In this document: positions 1-11,698 of the stretch, piece by piece
Numbering within the stretch: position 1 is the first letter of the stretch
Layout: the number at the start of each line of letters is the position of its first letter
Notes under the pieces: generated by a model
What the model was told of the DNA's origin: nothing
Seen by the model: only the letters and a program-made list of their open reading frames with translations
Database searches by the model: none
Program-made: the position numbers and the translations under genes
Assembly (NCBI GenBank): GCA_001414485.1
Contig: LLEY01000045.1
Coordinates: forward strand, 124,001 to 188,000
Source of the DNA: Calycina herbarum
Lineage: Eukaryota; Ascomycota; Leotiomycetes; Helotiales; Pezizellaceae
DNA: 64,000 nucleotides
Direction: 5' to 3'

Positions 1-119
1 AGGATTATATATTCTATTATACTTAATCCTTTCCTCCTTTCAGGGTTATAGTAGTACTTGTCCTATTAGAGCGTCGCCTAGACTTTACTTCGTTATATAC
101 TAGCACGTAATTTGTAATA
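1..119 (-). repeat. 3' LTR of chromovirus copy 1 (partial)
   Basis: Matches the outer part of the LTRs at 25433-25895 and 6355-6816, ending in a mutated form of the conserved GTGACA terminus (gtaata at 114-119). The rest of this LTR lies left of the window. Confidence 0.85.
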
Positions 120-3100
120 CTATCCCCTTCTTAGCCTAGCGTGTCCCTATACTAGAATTCTAACTTAAATATATTTATTAGTAAAATATTAACCTTCCTT
201 TATATATAAACATATCCTTCTTATATACTAAACGAAAAGAGCGTTTAGCTCTTACTATATAGATCGAATCTATACAACGTCTAGCTAAGACTTGTTCTTT
301 CTACTATAAACAGTCTTGTTAATACCTCTTAAAGCTTTCTAAATCCTCTTACTATTCTAAGTATATTCGGTTAAAAAGGTCTTATAATAGCTCTAGCTAT
401 CTTATTATTCCTGTCCCTAGGTCTTGAAAACCTATATACTAGTTTTTCTTTAGCCCTATACGTAAACGATTTCCTATTACTCCTCCGAGTCCTCCTCCTT
501 CAAGTCCTTCTCCCAAGTCTTCTTCTACCTAGTTTCCCGCTTTTAAGATAGCTCCTTGTATTAAACAGGTACTTTCCGATGATATATCTCTATCTAACCT
601 TGGTCCTAAGTTCTAGACAGTCTTAGGTTTTATTAGTAGAATTCCTAAAGTTCTCTTAAGTAATAGTTAAGGTTGCCTTTTAGTTCTTATATATTCTCCG
701 AATATAGGTAATTCAACTATTTAATTAAATACTTAATCTTACCTTTAATAATCTTATAGTTAAGAATCTATTCGACTTCGTATTTAGTATTTAGATTAAC
801 TAGTTAAATTTCTATAAATAAGGCTAGTAGTGCTCCTAGTAGTGCTAGTTTAAGTAGAGATATATAGAATACTAGATAAATGTTTATTATTCTTAGTAGT
901 ACTAATTTATAATTTAAAAGTTCTTTAACACGTTTAATTTTAAATAGTCTAAGTTTTTTATAATCTAGTTTATTACTTAGTCTTTTTATATTAATGTTTT
1001 TTTATACTAAGTAGACTTTATCTCTCTCTTTTAGTATTAGCTCTTAACTACGTCGTTTATTATAGTAGTATATATTTCTTTCTACTATAAATTATAGGTC
1101 CTCTATAAGTTCTTTATATAGACTCTTGATTTTTAAGATATAAACATAAGTAAGTTAGTTATTAATAGTTATAGATAGTAGTTCTTAATATACTATTAAT
1201 TTATACCTAAAGTTAGTATAGAATAGTATAATAAATATTATTTCTATTACTAAACTATTATAGGCGAACTGTGCTAAGGACAGCAGTTCTACCTAGTTGT
1301 CTTACTAGTAGTTTATATAATAATAAAGGTATATTTTAACTACTTAATTTATCTATTTATTTCCTCTATTTATTTAAGAGTAGAAAGCTATAGAGAGCTT
1401 CCTTTTTACACCTAATTATTCTATAAAAGTAATCTAAAATTTTAAGATAAAGAGCTTATCTCTGTCTAAGAGTATCTCTTTAGGTAGTCTATGTCTTAAG
1501 ACTACTTCTCTAAGGAATACAAATACTAGTTCCTTAGCTATACTTAACTCTATATATACTATTAAGATTATATATTTCGTAAGTTGTTCTATAATAACTA
1601 GGATCGTGTTATATTTAACTCCTATTATTAGATCTTTAGATTTTAGTAATTTAATAATAAAATCTATAGATATTAATTCCTAAGGTATCTATAGTATTAG
1701 AGTAGTGTTTATCTATCTATAAGGAGTATAATAGGAAGCCTTATTCCTAGTATAGGTATTATATTCTACTATCACTTCTTTAACTATTATAGATAACTAA
1801 TTAATATAGTAGTATTATCTTATTCTTTAGAGGGTTCTACAAATTCCTTAGTAACTATAAGTAGATATAGTATAGTATTCTTATATAAACTCTTTTATAT
1901 ATAAGCTAGGAACCTATAATTTCCCCTTTATATATTAGTTATAACCTTTATATATATTCTAAATCTTATCTATCTAGATGTTGTTTATTACTACTATCTT
2001 ATATATAGTAGGTACTAAGTCTCTATTCTTAAGGGTTTTTAAGATTATAATCTTCTTATACTCCTTATTTCTCTTATATCTAGGTTTCTAGCTAAGAGTA
2101 TTAGCTTAAGTATTTAACGTTCCCTTTATATATCGAATAATAATATTAAATCCTTCTAATATCTCTAACTATCTAGCTAATCGTCTTATTATAAGTTCCT
2201 TAGTTATCGTAAACGTTCTAAGGTTTTTATAGTTAGATAAAACTATAACTAGGTATTTTACTAGCTATAAATAAATTCTCTAGTATTCTAAGGCTAATAC
2301 TATAGTAAGTAATTCCTTATCAAATATACTATAATTTTATTATACTAGGTTAAATATTTTAAAATAATATATAATAAGTATAAGTTTTTCTTTATTATTT
2401 AGTTATAGGTAAACTATACCTACTACTATATCTAAGACGTCTGTTTTAATCATACTAGGTTTATCTACGTTAAAATTATATAAAATAGGTTTTTCTATAA
2501 ACTTTGCTTTAATTTTCTAAAAAGTATTCTCTATCTATTTATTCTATATAAACTTAATAGCTTTTTTAACTATTACTAATATTAGTTTAGTAATCTTTAT
2601 ATAGTCTTATATAAACGGATAGTAAAAGTTTACGAATCTAAGGAAGGACTATATATCTTTTATATTCTCTAGTAATTTCTAGTTTAAGATGTCTTAGATC
2701 TTTACTAGATCTATTTCTATTTTTCTTAAGCTAAATACCTATCCTAAGAAAAGTATCTAAGTTACTCTAAACTCGTATTTCAAGAGTTTTAACTAAGAGT
2801 TTACTTTTATAAGTTATTATAAAACTTCTTTAATATATCTCTTATATTCTTCTTCTTTTTCTAAGAAGATTAGGATATTATCTAGGTAATAAATTACTAT
2901 TACTCTTAGAAGATCTCCTAAAATGTTATTATTTTGTCTCTAATATATAGCTAGTATGTTATAGAGTTTAAATAACATAACTATATATTTATAGAGGCCT
3001 AATAGTAAGGTAAATGCTATCTTCTATTCGTCTCTAACTTTTATTTATATAAGTCTATAAGTGTTTTATTAATCTAATTTCGTAAATTATACTACCTTAC

Positions 3101-6100
3101 CTAACTTATCCTATAAGTATTAGCTAGGTAGTAGTAGATAAGCGTCCTTAACTATAGTATGATTTACTTCTTAGTAATTAATATATACTCTTCTATCTAG
3201 ATTATCTTTCTTCTTAATAATAAGTATATTTAAGGTAATTAGTAACTTAGATCTTCTAATATATCCCTTCTTAATACCTTCCTTTATATAACTTTCTATT
3301 CTCTATAGGCTTTTCTAGTTATATAACCGAAGTTTCTACTTTAAGAGGTAATAACTCTCTTTTAATTTAATCTTATAATCTTATAAGTAATGTTTTAGTA
3401 AGGCTTACAAGTCTTCTAGGTTTTTAAACAAAGCCTTAAATTCTTTATACTATATAGGTATTTCGTTATCAGCTTTCTTACTAACCTGTAGAGGACCCTA
3501 GGTAAGGTGTTCTAGTGCTTTAGAAGAGGTAGTACTAACCTCGTTCTAGCCTTGAAGTTATAAACACGAACTCTTATATTTATATCGACTAAAGGTTATC
3601 GTTCTATCCTTCTAATCGATTTCTAGATTATGTTCCTAAATCTATAGTATACTAAATATTACTTCCTTACTTCCTATTTTAATAATATTAAATTATATAT
3701 TTAAATAGTATTCTTTAATATTAACTTTTATTAGAATAGTCTACTAATTAATAATTCCGTTTTAATATATAATATCTATTCTATTAACTACTCCTAGTTA
3801 ATATAGTCTTATTCCTTTAATTAGAACGTTCAGCTTTTCCTAAGTTATTAGAGAGATAAAGTTACTTATTACTTCTAAGTCTATTATAACTTATAACTTT
3901 TTTCCTCTTATTTCTATAGTTATTACTAACTATCTTTCTTCTAAAGTAGCGTCTAACTTTACTTTAATATATTAGACTTTAAAAGATCGATTTTCTTAAT
4001 TATAATTCTTTCTCTCCTTATTTTTATATTATAGAAAGAATCTTACTCTTTTCTTATTAGTATATACTACCTTATATACTAATCTATATTCTATAATTTC
4101 TATAGTTTTAGGAATTTCTCTTATAAATTGTTTTAGTATTTATCTATAGTTATATTAGACCTATTTATATTTGTTTTCTAAAATAGCTTCTATAGACTAT
4201 AGTTCTCTTATATATAGATAATATAAAGTAGCCTCTAGTATACTTATCTCTAGTTTTATATAGTAAACCTTAAATATATAGTCCTTTAAATTCTTTTCTT
4301 TAATAGCCTAAATCTAGGACTAAGGAAAGAATACTACTCCTTCTTTACCTGATAATACTACTTTATATATCTAATAGTATTCTACTATTCTAGTAGACTC
4401 TAGTAATATTCTTTTAAATCGCTTCTATAATAACTAGTCTAAAGTCGGACTTAGTTTATATTATATCTATCGTATTATTATTTCTTAAACTATTTTTATA
4501 AACTATAGTTCTTCTACTAATAGATAGTATAATTCCTCTAGTTTCGTCTTAGCCTACTTAGTTATATCGAGCTCTTTTTACTCCTAGTATAATATACTAA
4601 ATAGTTATTATAAGTTATATTTTCTAAATACTAACCTATTATTTCTAATTAATATAATAATAATATATTATTTAAATTCTTTTAATATAATATCTTTAGG
4701 TAGTATCCTAAGAAAAGGGGTTTTAATTCGTCTCTTAAATCCTATTAGAACTTACTATATCTATGTATTAATCTTATCTAATATATTATATATTTTCTAT
4801 ATATCCTCTACTTTAGAGTAGCTAGGTTTTTTAACTAGTTAATATTTTCGTTCTAGTTCTTTTTCCTTAATAGTTTCTCGTCTAGTAACTAGGCTAACTA
4901 GAGTTATTATTTTAGGATTATTACTTATAACTATATATATTATTAAGATAGTTAAGTTAACCCCTTATATTATATAAGGACTCTAGAAGTCTAGTTTCTA
5001 GTTATTAATATATACTTATCGATTTCCTTATTTAAATATTCTAAGGAAAGCCTAAGTTTCTTTAACTTTAGAGTCTTTATTCTTTATTTCTTCTTCTAAA
5101 CTAGAAGATAAGTCTAATATCTCTAAAGAACTAGTTGATAGTAGTAATTCGTATTCCTCTTAAAAAGGTTACTTAGGTTCTATTACTAATTATATATTAT
5201 AATATTCTTTAAGAAGTAGATCTCTATTATTATTAGTATTTTATATACTACTAATTCCTTTATTATTTTTAATCTAGGTTTTATATCTTTATACTTTAAG
5301 CTCCTTATCTATAAGTTTAATATAATTAGTTAAAGCTATCTATTATTAAATAGTAGTATTAATTTACTTCTTTCTCTTAGAGTCTTTCTTCTTACTATAC
5401 TTATTTACTCTATAGCCTAGTTAGCTATAATTATAATACAAGTCCTACTTATATTAATGATTTCGCTCTTCCTAGGAAAGTCCTTCTTTTTTTAGAAAGG
5501 TTTTCTTTTATATAGCGTTTGTCTCCTTACTATACTTATTAGCGTAAGATTGCTTCTACTTCTCTAACCCTTTACTCTTTTCCTCGTACTTAAGATTACT
5601 CTTCCTAAATTTATATAGACGGTTATCTAATTAGACGACTTCCTTAATCATACTTATAATAGTTAAGAATTATATATTCTACTTAGCTATTTCCTTATAG
5701 ATATATATCTTTAATCCTTAGTAAAAGAGTTTTATAAGAGTAATCGTATTCTATCTCGACTTCGTTCTATAACATTAGAATTCATTAGCGTAATCTATTA
5801 CTAATCCAGTCTAATATAATTCTAAAAGCTTATATATAGCTATTTAGATTATATTAAAGTCTCTAAAGACTTTCCTAATAGTTACCTTAAATCCTCTCTA
5901 AGATTTAAATATAATCTTAGTTAATTCTATCTTTCTATCTTTATTCTTATTTTCAAAGAAGTCCTCTAAGTATAGCTAAGCCTATTTTAATACTAATCCT
6001 CTAAAGTAAGAGATAGCAAAGATAGTTCATAAGTTATAATTACTTTTAAACTTATTAGAATTAAAGTTAAAGTAGATGTCTATTTAGAGAAGGAATAGGT

Positions 6101-6354
6101 TAAGTTCCTTTCGCTTCCTATAATACGTATCTAGTATCTTAACTTTAATAGATTTAAGTGCTTTAACCTTATAAGACTCGAGGGCGTCTAGTATACTAAT
6201 ATTATCGTCGTTCCTAGTTAACTATATACCGGCAGGTGTTCTTCCGGTTACATTTCCAGATGTTCCTACGACGTTGACTCGACTAGCATTCGAGCTAGCT
6301 ACTATAGGGGTTGCTAGGGCTATAGCGACTGAACTTCTAAGCAAGTACTCAAAG

Positions 6355-6816
6355 TATAATAAAACTTAAACAAACTAAACAAAGATGACTAAGTCTCAAA
6401 GGTTAGTATATAGGTAAGAAGTATAAATACGCTAAGTTGTTTACTTAGAAGTAAACTCGTTACTTATATCAAAGATATTAAATAAGATAATAAGATTAAT
6501 AACTAAAGTTAAGCACAAAGCTCCTATCTAATAGCAGACGTGCCAGTCTTATATAGAACCTTCGTTCATGTTTAGAGTCCTTCTTAGTAGGAGTCCCGAA
6601 GATAGAGTCTAACTCTATTTCCAGGGCTCCTTAAAACTAGACTCTATCACCTGACTGCTCCAACCGAGTTACGTGATATAACTATAATAAGATCCTCAGG
6701 ATTACATGTTCCATTATACTCAATCCTTTCCTCCTTCCAGGGTTACAGTAGTGCTTGTCCTGTCAGGGCGTCGCCTGGACTTCACTTCGTCACGTGCTGG
6801 CACGTGATTCGTGACA
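6355..6816 (-). repeat. 5' LTR of chromovirus copy 1
   Basis: 462 bp, same family as the other LTRs. On the plus strand it starts at a RIP-altered TGTAAC (tataat) and ends GTGACA. The last 120 bp keep many C/G residues that are mutated in the left LTR, including the paired CACGTG sites. The following five bases, ctatg, are the candidate TSD; the partner lies outside the window. Confidence 0.9.
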
Positions 6817-6821
6817 CTATG

Positions 6822-7505
6822 AGCGGACCGATTGACTTTTAGTTATTTGCTAATGTTACACTAGCCGATTTCCGCTATTTCCTCGACTACTTCTTAACCT
6901 ACTAGGACGACACGATCTAGCAGAATCCTATAAGTAACGGTATCTATAGTGTATAAGTAAATTGTCGTATAGAGCAGCTGCTACACAGAGTAGAAACGTT
7001 TATGCCAGTTACCGTGTTACCTTTCTTTCTACGAAATGCCTTAGAATCGGGGTTATCGAGAGCACTTAGTATTGCGGTGAATCTATATAGGATTAGAGAC
7101 GAGGATAGGCGTAGTACGGAAGAAATTACAGTGGAAAATTCTTCTTCTTCTCTTTTTAATAGTCTAAATATGATCTGTAAAGACATGCCGAAAGATAATT
7201 AAAACCTGTACTATCGTACACTTCTTTTGTACGTAGATGAATCGAGCAAAAAGTGGGGTACACCTGATACAGGGTGGTAAAAAGATGTGCCGTTTAGGGA
7301 AAGCTTTTTGCTGCTGCGAGATGACAAGTATAATTTAGACCTAGCTGACGCAGAATGCTTGTGCAGGTATTACGAGGAGATTTTGTAGCCGCTTTTTAAG
7401 AATTCCATGGCCGAAGGCGGATCTGTTACAAGGAAAGACGTATTAATAGCTACTAAGCCGGAAGAGATGATACGGTTTAGTTCTAAGTTTGTTTATTTTA
7501 AAGAG
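6822..7505 (+). pseudogene. RIP-hit coding relic of unknown function
   Basis: One reading frame stays coding-like for about 225 codons from just outside the LTR edge, interrupted by seven stops, all TAG or TAA (for example 6840-6842, 7200-7202, 7278-7280, 7386-7388), with no clear indel until about 7500. The longest uninterrupted part is 7002-7202. The first residues (a DFRYFLDYFLTY-like stretch) faintly recall DUF3435-type proteins, but the rest does not follow that family and I do not assign it. Its 5' end is cut off by the retrotransposon insertion. Confidence 0.5.
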
Positions 7506-8387
7506 GGAGCGGCGCCTATGGTATAAACATTAGTATTAGTAGTAGTATACTAATAGGAAATTACTATAGTAATTCTACTACTTTTTATCACTATAGTAAA
7601 GTGAATAGTACGTAATAAATATCGAAAGCATATTATTATCATATATTATTATCACGATAATTCCAACCGTATACTGAATGAAGTACTTACTAAAATAAAG
7701 CTTATTCCTGGATTGTACTTGTAATTAAAGGTGAAGGCTTTTTCGTGTGAAAGAGAGGACCTTTAATACCTTTCTCTCCTCTGAAAACTTCTACAATCCC
7801 TACACTAGATTATATAGCAAGTATCGAGATTGGGTAGTCTTGTTTCGTGTCGTGTATCATTCGCGATGTGAAGCCGGCGTAATTAGATTAAAGCTCTGTT
7901 AGGACGTAATTAAAAATGAATTATCTCGTAGAATTGAAGAAAATTTACACTTTTGAGAAGCCCTGAATATGACATTTTTTGAGCCCATATAACGGCTAAT
8001 ACAAAAATTAATAGTAGTGTAGTGATTTAATATCTAAACTAAATAATCACTATATAGAGTTTTTAGAAATGGTTATAAATTACATAAAAAGTAAAGTTAT
8101 AAAGAGTTGTTATTTTATTAGGATGTTTGACGCAATTAAAGAATGGAGTTAGTAGTCTGGATTACAATAATTCTCTATTTGATACCTTTTTATTTAACGT
8201 CGTCGTCCCCGGATTTGTTCATAGTGTTGTTGAAATAATTCATCTCGCACGGCCCTCCTGTAGCCACTTTTGCTGCGCGGGGTACTACAACGTCAATTAT
8301 TGGCTGATTGAAATGATTCTTTTTTAAAACTATTGCATTTAATCAGATCGACAATCCTAGAAATTCACTATTAGGGAGGCTTGTCAG
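7506..8387. other. AT-rich spacer without recognisable gene
   Basis: Low-GC sequence with short palindromes such as ttactatagtaa near 7561 and no frame that looks like a known family. A 66-codon open stretch at 8127-8327 has no recognisable content. Confidence 0.5.
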
Positions 8388-8677
8388 GTTCATGATAGCA
8401 GGATATCGCGTGGTGAGCGTCTGTCAAGGCTGGCAGAATCGACCGCTAACCTAATCCGTCAAATCCGGCAGAATCGCCAAATATCTGGCAGAATAAGCCG
8501 CTAGCCAAGTCCGGCAGAGTCCGGTAGAATCGGCAAAACTTTGAGACTTGTAGGAAAAACTGCTAACCAAATTCAGCAGAATCCGGCAGAACTGCCACAT
8601 TTGGCGAGGCTGGCAGAAAAATTAGACGCTAACCAAATCTGGCAGAATCCTGCAGAATCGCCAGGGTGACTTTTTTA
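8388..8677. repeat. Dispersed repeat built of ~70-bp CCGGCAGAATC units, copy A
   Basis: Begins gttcatgatagcagg and ends cgccagggtgactt. Inside are about four imperfect units of roughly 60-80 bp, each holding gctaacc, ccggcagaatc, cggcagaatcg, then ggcaaa/ttttgagact. A second copy with the same ends and the same unit structure lies at 44596-44930. Mobile origin (SINE- or MITE-like) is inference; neither TIRs nor a TSD could be fixed by eye. Confidence 0.75.
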
Positions 8678-8712
8678 TAATCTTACCGCTGTACGAGTGC
8701 ACAGCAATTACT

Positions 8713-8931
8713 GCGAACCACACCTCCCGAAAGCTTTACGAGTTCACCACCAACACCTTCTCCGACCGAGGAGAGGACCTTAACATCTATCTCACAGATG
8801 CTTTGGAGTTAGAAATAAATTATTACAGAAATCTTCAGCGTAAGCTCCGAAAAGCCAAACCAATCTCTGGCATCACGTTCGGTATGTCCAAGGCGTTCGT
8901 GTACCTGTGTACCTCTACTTGGCTAATGTGA
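8713..8931 (+). pseudogene. Coding-like fragment, unknown
   Basis: A frame open for 72 codons with normal codon use, ending at TGA 8929-8931; it has charged, helix-prone content (YEFTTNTFSDRGEDLNIYL and a following RNLQRKLRKAKP). The frame is open further back into the preceding repeat, so no true start is visible. I do not recognise the family. It lies just upstream of the phosphotransferase relic but in a separate frame. Confidence 0.35.
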
Positions 8932-9170
8932 TATTAGACACGATTACTTCCCGTCAGCCAAATTATCTGTCCTTCGAATGTCCAGCTCATTGCACGAAAG
9001 CCTCCTCTAATTTTATATCACGCAAGAGTACCTACGCCGGTTAGACGCAGTTGCTCAGAGCGGTAGTCCTTCAGCAAAATTTGTAGGAAACATTGAATAC
9101 AGTACATCTGCAACAAATAATCAGCTAGACGCCTTGGCTGCTGAGTTGGGAGAAGACCACTTTTTGTAAT

Positions 9171-10125
9171 ATGGAGCCACGAACTGGCAAGTCAAGCTTC
9201 AGCTTAATGCATTCCTATTGCCTTAAACTTAGTGCTAAGGATATCGTAGCGGTCCTTAGATCCTATTTAATTTTCCAAAACCTGACGGCACTTCTTTTAA
9301 ATGGTTCAGATCCTGGTAAGATATACTTATTTTTTTTTAGCACGGTATAAACAATATAACTCTTTTAAAATATAATTATACAATATTGACCATTGATATA
9401 TTTTTATTAGGAACCATGAGCGTATAACGAATAAAGTCACCGCCTTAAAGTTGATCTCTCAGCAAACGACGATTCCTGTGCCAAAACTACTCGATCATGG
9501 AGTTCATCCGGATGGTCGGCGGTATTTGATCACAGAGTTTATTGCAGGCGCCCCTCTAAACGAATTTCTACGCCGAGGTTGCTCGATGGCGACGGGACAA
9601 AAGCACACAGACAGTGCACTATGTGAAACGTGTTCGAACCAGGCTTACTCGAATGCTCTCCAGTTCATCGAAAACACTGTTTTTCCCCAGCTCAAGAACT
9701 TGACATCTCAACAACGAGGCATCGACGGATTTGTTATGCCCCCTTCTTGGCTTAGCCCTAACATTGACCCTCCGTGGAAAGGCAAAAAATATTAGAAGAC
9801 TCTCCCTCTAGAAAAGCCCGAGTATGTTTTCCAACACGGCGACATCGCAGCTCACAATATCATGATGGACCCACAAACTCTTCAACCGATAGCCTTGTTC
9901 GATTGGGAATATGCTGGTTACTTCCCACCAGGGATGGAGAAATGGCCCGGATCTCTGGACTTGGAAGTCTACCGTAAGCGTGGCGATGATTCAGCCAATG
10001 CGATAGCGAAATTTCTTTCTACAGAGTATGCTGAATGTTACAATGAATAGGGTAACAAAGCAGAATTAGATGGATTGATCGAATCTGGGGAACTTCCGCA
10101 TCTTAATCAACTAAGGCAGGCCTAA
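9171..10125 (+). pseudogene. Aminoglycoside-phosphotransferase-like (APH/choline kinase fold) pseudogene
   Basis: Proteins of this family transfer phosphate from ATP to small molecules; fungi carry many uncharacterised versions. ATG 9171 opens exon 1, which ends at 9315; an intron of 95 bp (GTAAGA..TTATTAG, 9316-9410) follows. Exon 2 shows VPKLLDHGVHPDGRRYLITE, then the catalytic loop QHGDIAAHNIMMD (Brenner HxDxxxxN motif) and FDWEYAGYFPPG (metal-binding DWE). Damage: one base missing near 9279, where exon 1 changes frame in an I-F-P-K-P-D-G context; TAG at 9793-9795, apparently replacing a Trp codon; and TAG at 10048-10050. The frame then runs on to the likely true stop, TAA 10123-10125. Catalytic residues survive, so inactivation is recent or by RIP only. 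Confidence 0.85.
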
Positions 10126-10503
10126 GGTATATCGTCCATATTGTCCAAGCTTAAACCTCTTGTATTACGAAATGACCAAGTGATATTCCCTCTCTAAATG
10201 TTGAACGAATGTGACAAGTAGACCTCCCCACGAGAATTAGAACAGAGACAACGCAAAGCAGCCTAAGCCGACGTAGAGCAATCTCGAGTAACAAGTCTGT
10301 CTCATCGAGTGCCTCGAAGCCTGCCATTAGTTCTCGCCCAGCCTCTTAGCACCAAGTAGATCTTTTCCTTCAGCCTGGGTAAAACCCGCGATTTTTACTC
10401 TAGCTAAAATTTCCCCTGCTGAAATCTCACGAAACCAAAAATACGGCCAAGAGGGCGGAAGATTAGATATAACCGGCCATCTTTCTTCTCAAGTCTTCTC
10501 TGT
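10126..10503. other. Spacer after the APH relic
   Basis: GC is higher than in the RIP blocks. Short coding-like stretches rich in Arg, Gln and Ser occur at about 10230-10360, but none has a clear start, end or family. Confidence 0.4.
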
Positions 10504-11230
10504 GACAGAGGTCTTAAACTATCCAACTGACTTTGCACTCACTCTTGCTTCCGGTGCTGGCGTCCTGGTTTCTTGTGTTACCTATCAGCATTTCTAGTCG
10601 CCCCCCTCTCTTTTCGCTTCAAACTAACCCCGCCTGGCCCCTTCTTAGCCGTGCGTTGTGTTCGAAGGCGGTCCTCAAATTTACCCACCAGCTCCTTTGC
10701 ATGCCCTAGCGAGTGCTCAGGAAGCAGTGTCGGGTTCCAGTCCACCAAGTAGTATATTACACCATCAACATTCTCTTTACCAATGATTTGGCGGACCTCC
10801 CAATCCTGGTCATCGTCAATCATCTCTGGGCATACGTTGGACTCTGTTAGGTGAGCCGATTCAAGTACAGGAGTGGTTCTGGCGGTACTACCAAGGTCTC
10901 CAGAAGCATGAATTGTAAAAGCCTCGTCGTCCTTTTCATTCTCTAGAATTGATGAAGAACGCCGCTGTCGTTTTTCATCGTACTGTACGGCTATTCCATC
11001 GGAGTCGGAGGGGGGAGACTTAGATCTCTGTATTTTAGAAACCCACGGTGCCTTGTCGTTATTGATGAAATCGTCAGTCTTGTCATACTTCTCGGCTGTG
11101 TGACTGGAAATTGGTTGCAGTCTTTCCGGTTTTAATACATGGTTACTAGGCGGTCTGCTATCTAAAATATGACAAGCGTTTCTGGTATTAGGAATACTAT
11201 CGCTATCCGGTGTGTTCGATTTATCTATAG
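10504..11230. repeat. Chromodomain-module dispersed repeat, copy A
   Basis: Shares near-continuous similarity with 45876-46611 in the same orientation, both edges included: similarity starts at a gacagaggt/gcagaggt context and stops abruptly after tttatctatag. Copy A is the better preserved. The shared block contains the whole chromodomain-coding frame, so it moved or was duplicated as a unit. Confidence 0.8.
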
Positions 11231-11243
11231 ATCCTTCGTCGAT
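10578..11243 (-). pseudogene. Chromodomain-like protein, C-terminal part
   Basis: On the minus strand the frame is open for 222 codons from 11243 to the stop at 10578. The last 80 residues carry a chromodomain-like core: WEVRQIIGKENVDGVIYYLV, then DW and a C-terminal helix with ELVGKFEDRLR. A basic tail (KKGPGG..KRKERG) follows. Chromodomains bind methylated histone tails; a stand-alone one of this type may be a retroelement-derived or TE-carried protein. There is no ATG upstream of the domain within this frame, and TAG at 11244-11246 separates it from a HET-like frame, so I treat it as broken. Confidence 0.6.
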
Positions 11244-11246
11244 CTA

Positions 11247-11698
11247 GAATATTCCCGAGCTTGTTGAGTGCTTTATATACTTGATCACTCTTTCGAGCAC
11301 AACGTCTCTCACTTTGCTTGTAGTTAGAGTGCCTCCGAATCTCGACTCTACTGAATACCCACCGGATGCATTGTCCTTGGGTAATTTAGAGGAGGTTTCG
11401 CAAGAATAAGAGACTGCGACAAATTCGTCGTTATCGAATGGATTAATTGTTTCTCGGCGTAATATTTGGAACCTAAATCAGTAAGCGATCCCCTGGAACC
11501 TTCAAGGCCCTTTTGGCAAGGTGCTTCGTCAGGTTTAGTGATATATAGACAACGCAAAATTTTAATCCAGCTTAATCTTTTGCGGGACCATTTATGCTTT
11601 TGTATTTCAACAATTTCTGAGGAGACTTGGGCGTCGCATTCGTCTCGGAGGTTTTGAAGAGGCTCATTGGTGTCTGTTTTAATATTCTTTAGCGTCAT
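11247..11698 (-). pseudogene. HET-domain fragment (heterokaryon incompatibility type)
   Basis: The minus strand starts at ATG 11698 and is open to 11348 in one frame; the HET-like content continues in the neighbouring frame from 11477 (just after TGA 11478-11480) down to 11247. That second frame reads FVAVSYSCE, then GGYSVESR, then SKVRDVVLERVIKYIKH, matching the core of fungal HET domains (normally VSYTW..GGY.V.SR..SKVRD.VF.RI..Y). The change of frame near 11480 is an indel or an unrecognised intron. The Trp of the SYTW motif is replaced. TAG 11244-11246 follows, then a short ID-rich stretch that runs into the chromodomain module. HET proteins trigger cell death on fusion of unlike mycelia; this one is not functional as it stands. 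Confidence 0.6.

Larger units (their letters stand above)
1..6816 (-). mobile_element. Ty3/Gypsy chromovirus, copy 1, RIP-degraded
   Basis: LTR retrotransposon read on the minus strand; its left LTR is cut by the window edge. Order on the minus strand: 5' LTR (6355-6816), gag with a ruined zinc knuckle near 5430-5460, reverse transcriptase with the YxDD box complement near 2870-2905, RNase H, integrase, and a chromodomain relic near 716-800. A polypurine tract (complement of ccccttctt) follows the left LTR. The chromodomain at the end of integrase places it among chromoviruses (Tf1/sushi-like). All frames are full of TAA/TAG, so it is dead. The internal region is about 6.2 kb, roughly 0.5 kb longer than in copy 2; most of that difference probably lies toward gag. 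No full TSD can be tested because the left end is outside the window. Confidence 0.9.

Noticed and set aside
6822..7505. Starship captain (DUF3435 tyrosine recombinase)
   Set aside because: Only a short N-terminal stretch recalls the family; no R..H-x-x-R..Y catalytic residues could be found and the rest is unlike it.
9316..9410. Transposon insertion inside the APH gene
   Set aside because: GTAAGA start, TTATTAG end and in-frame joining of the exons make this an ordinary 95-bp intron.
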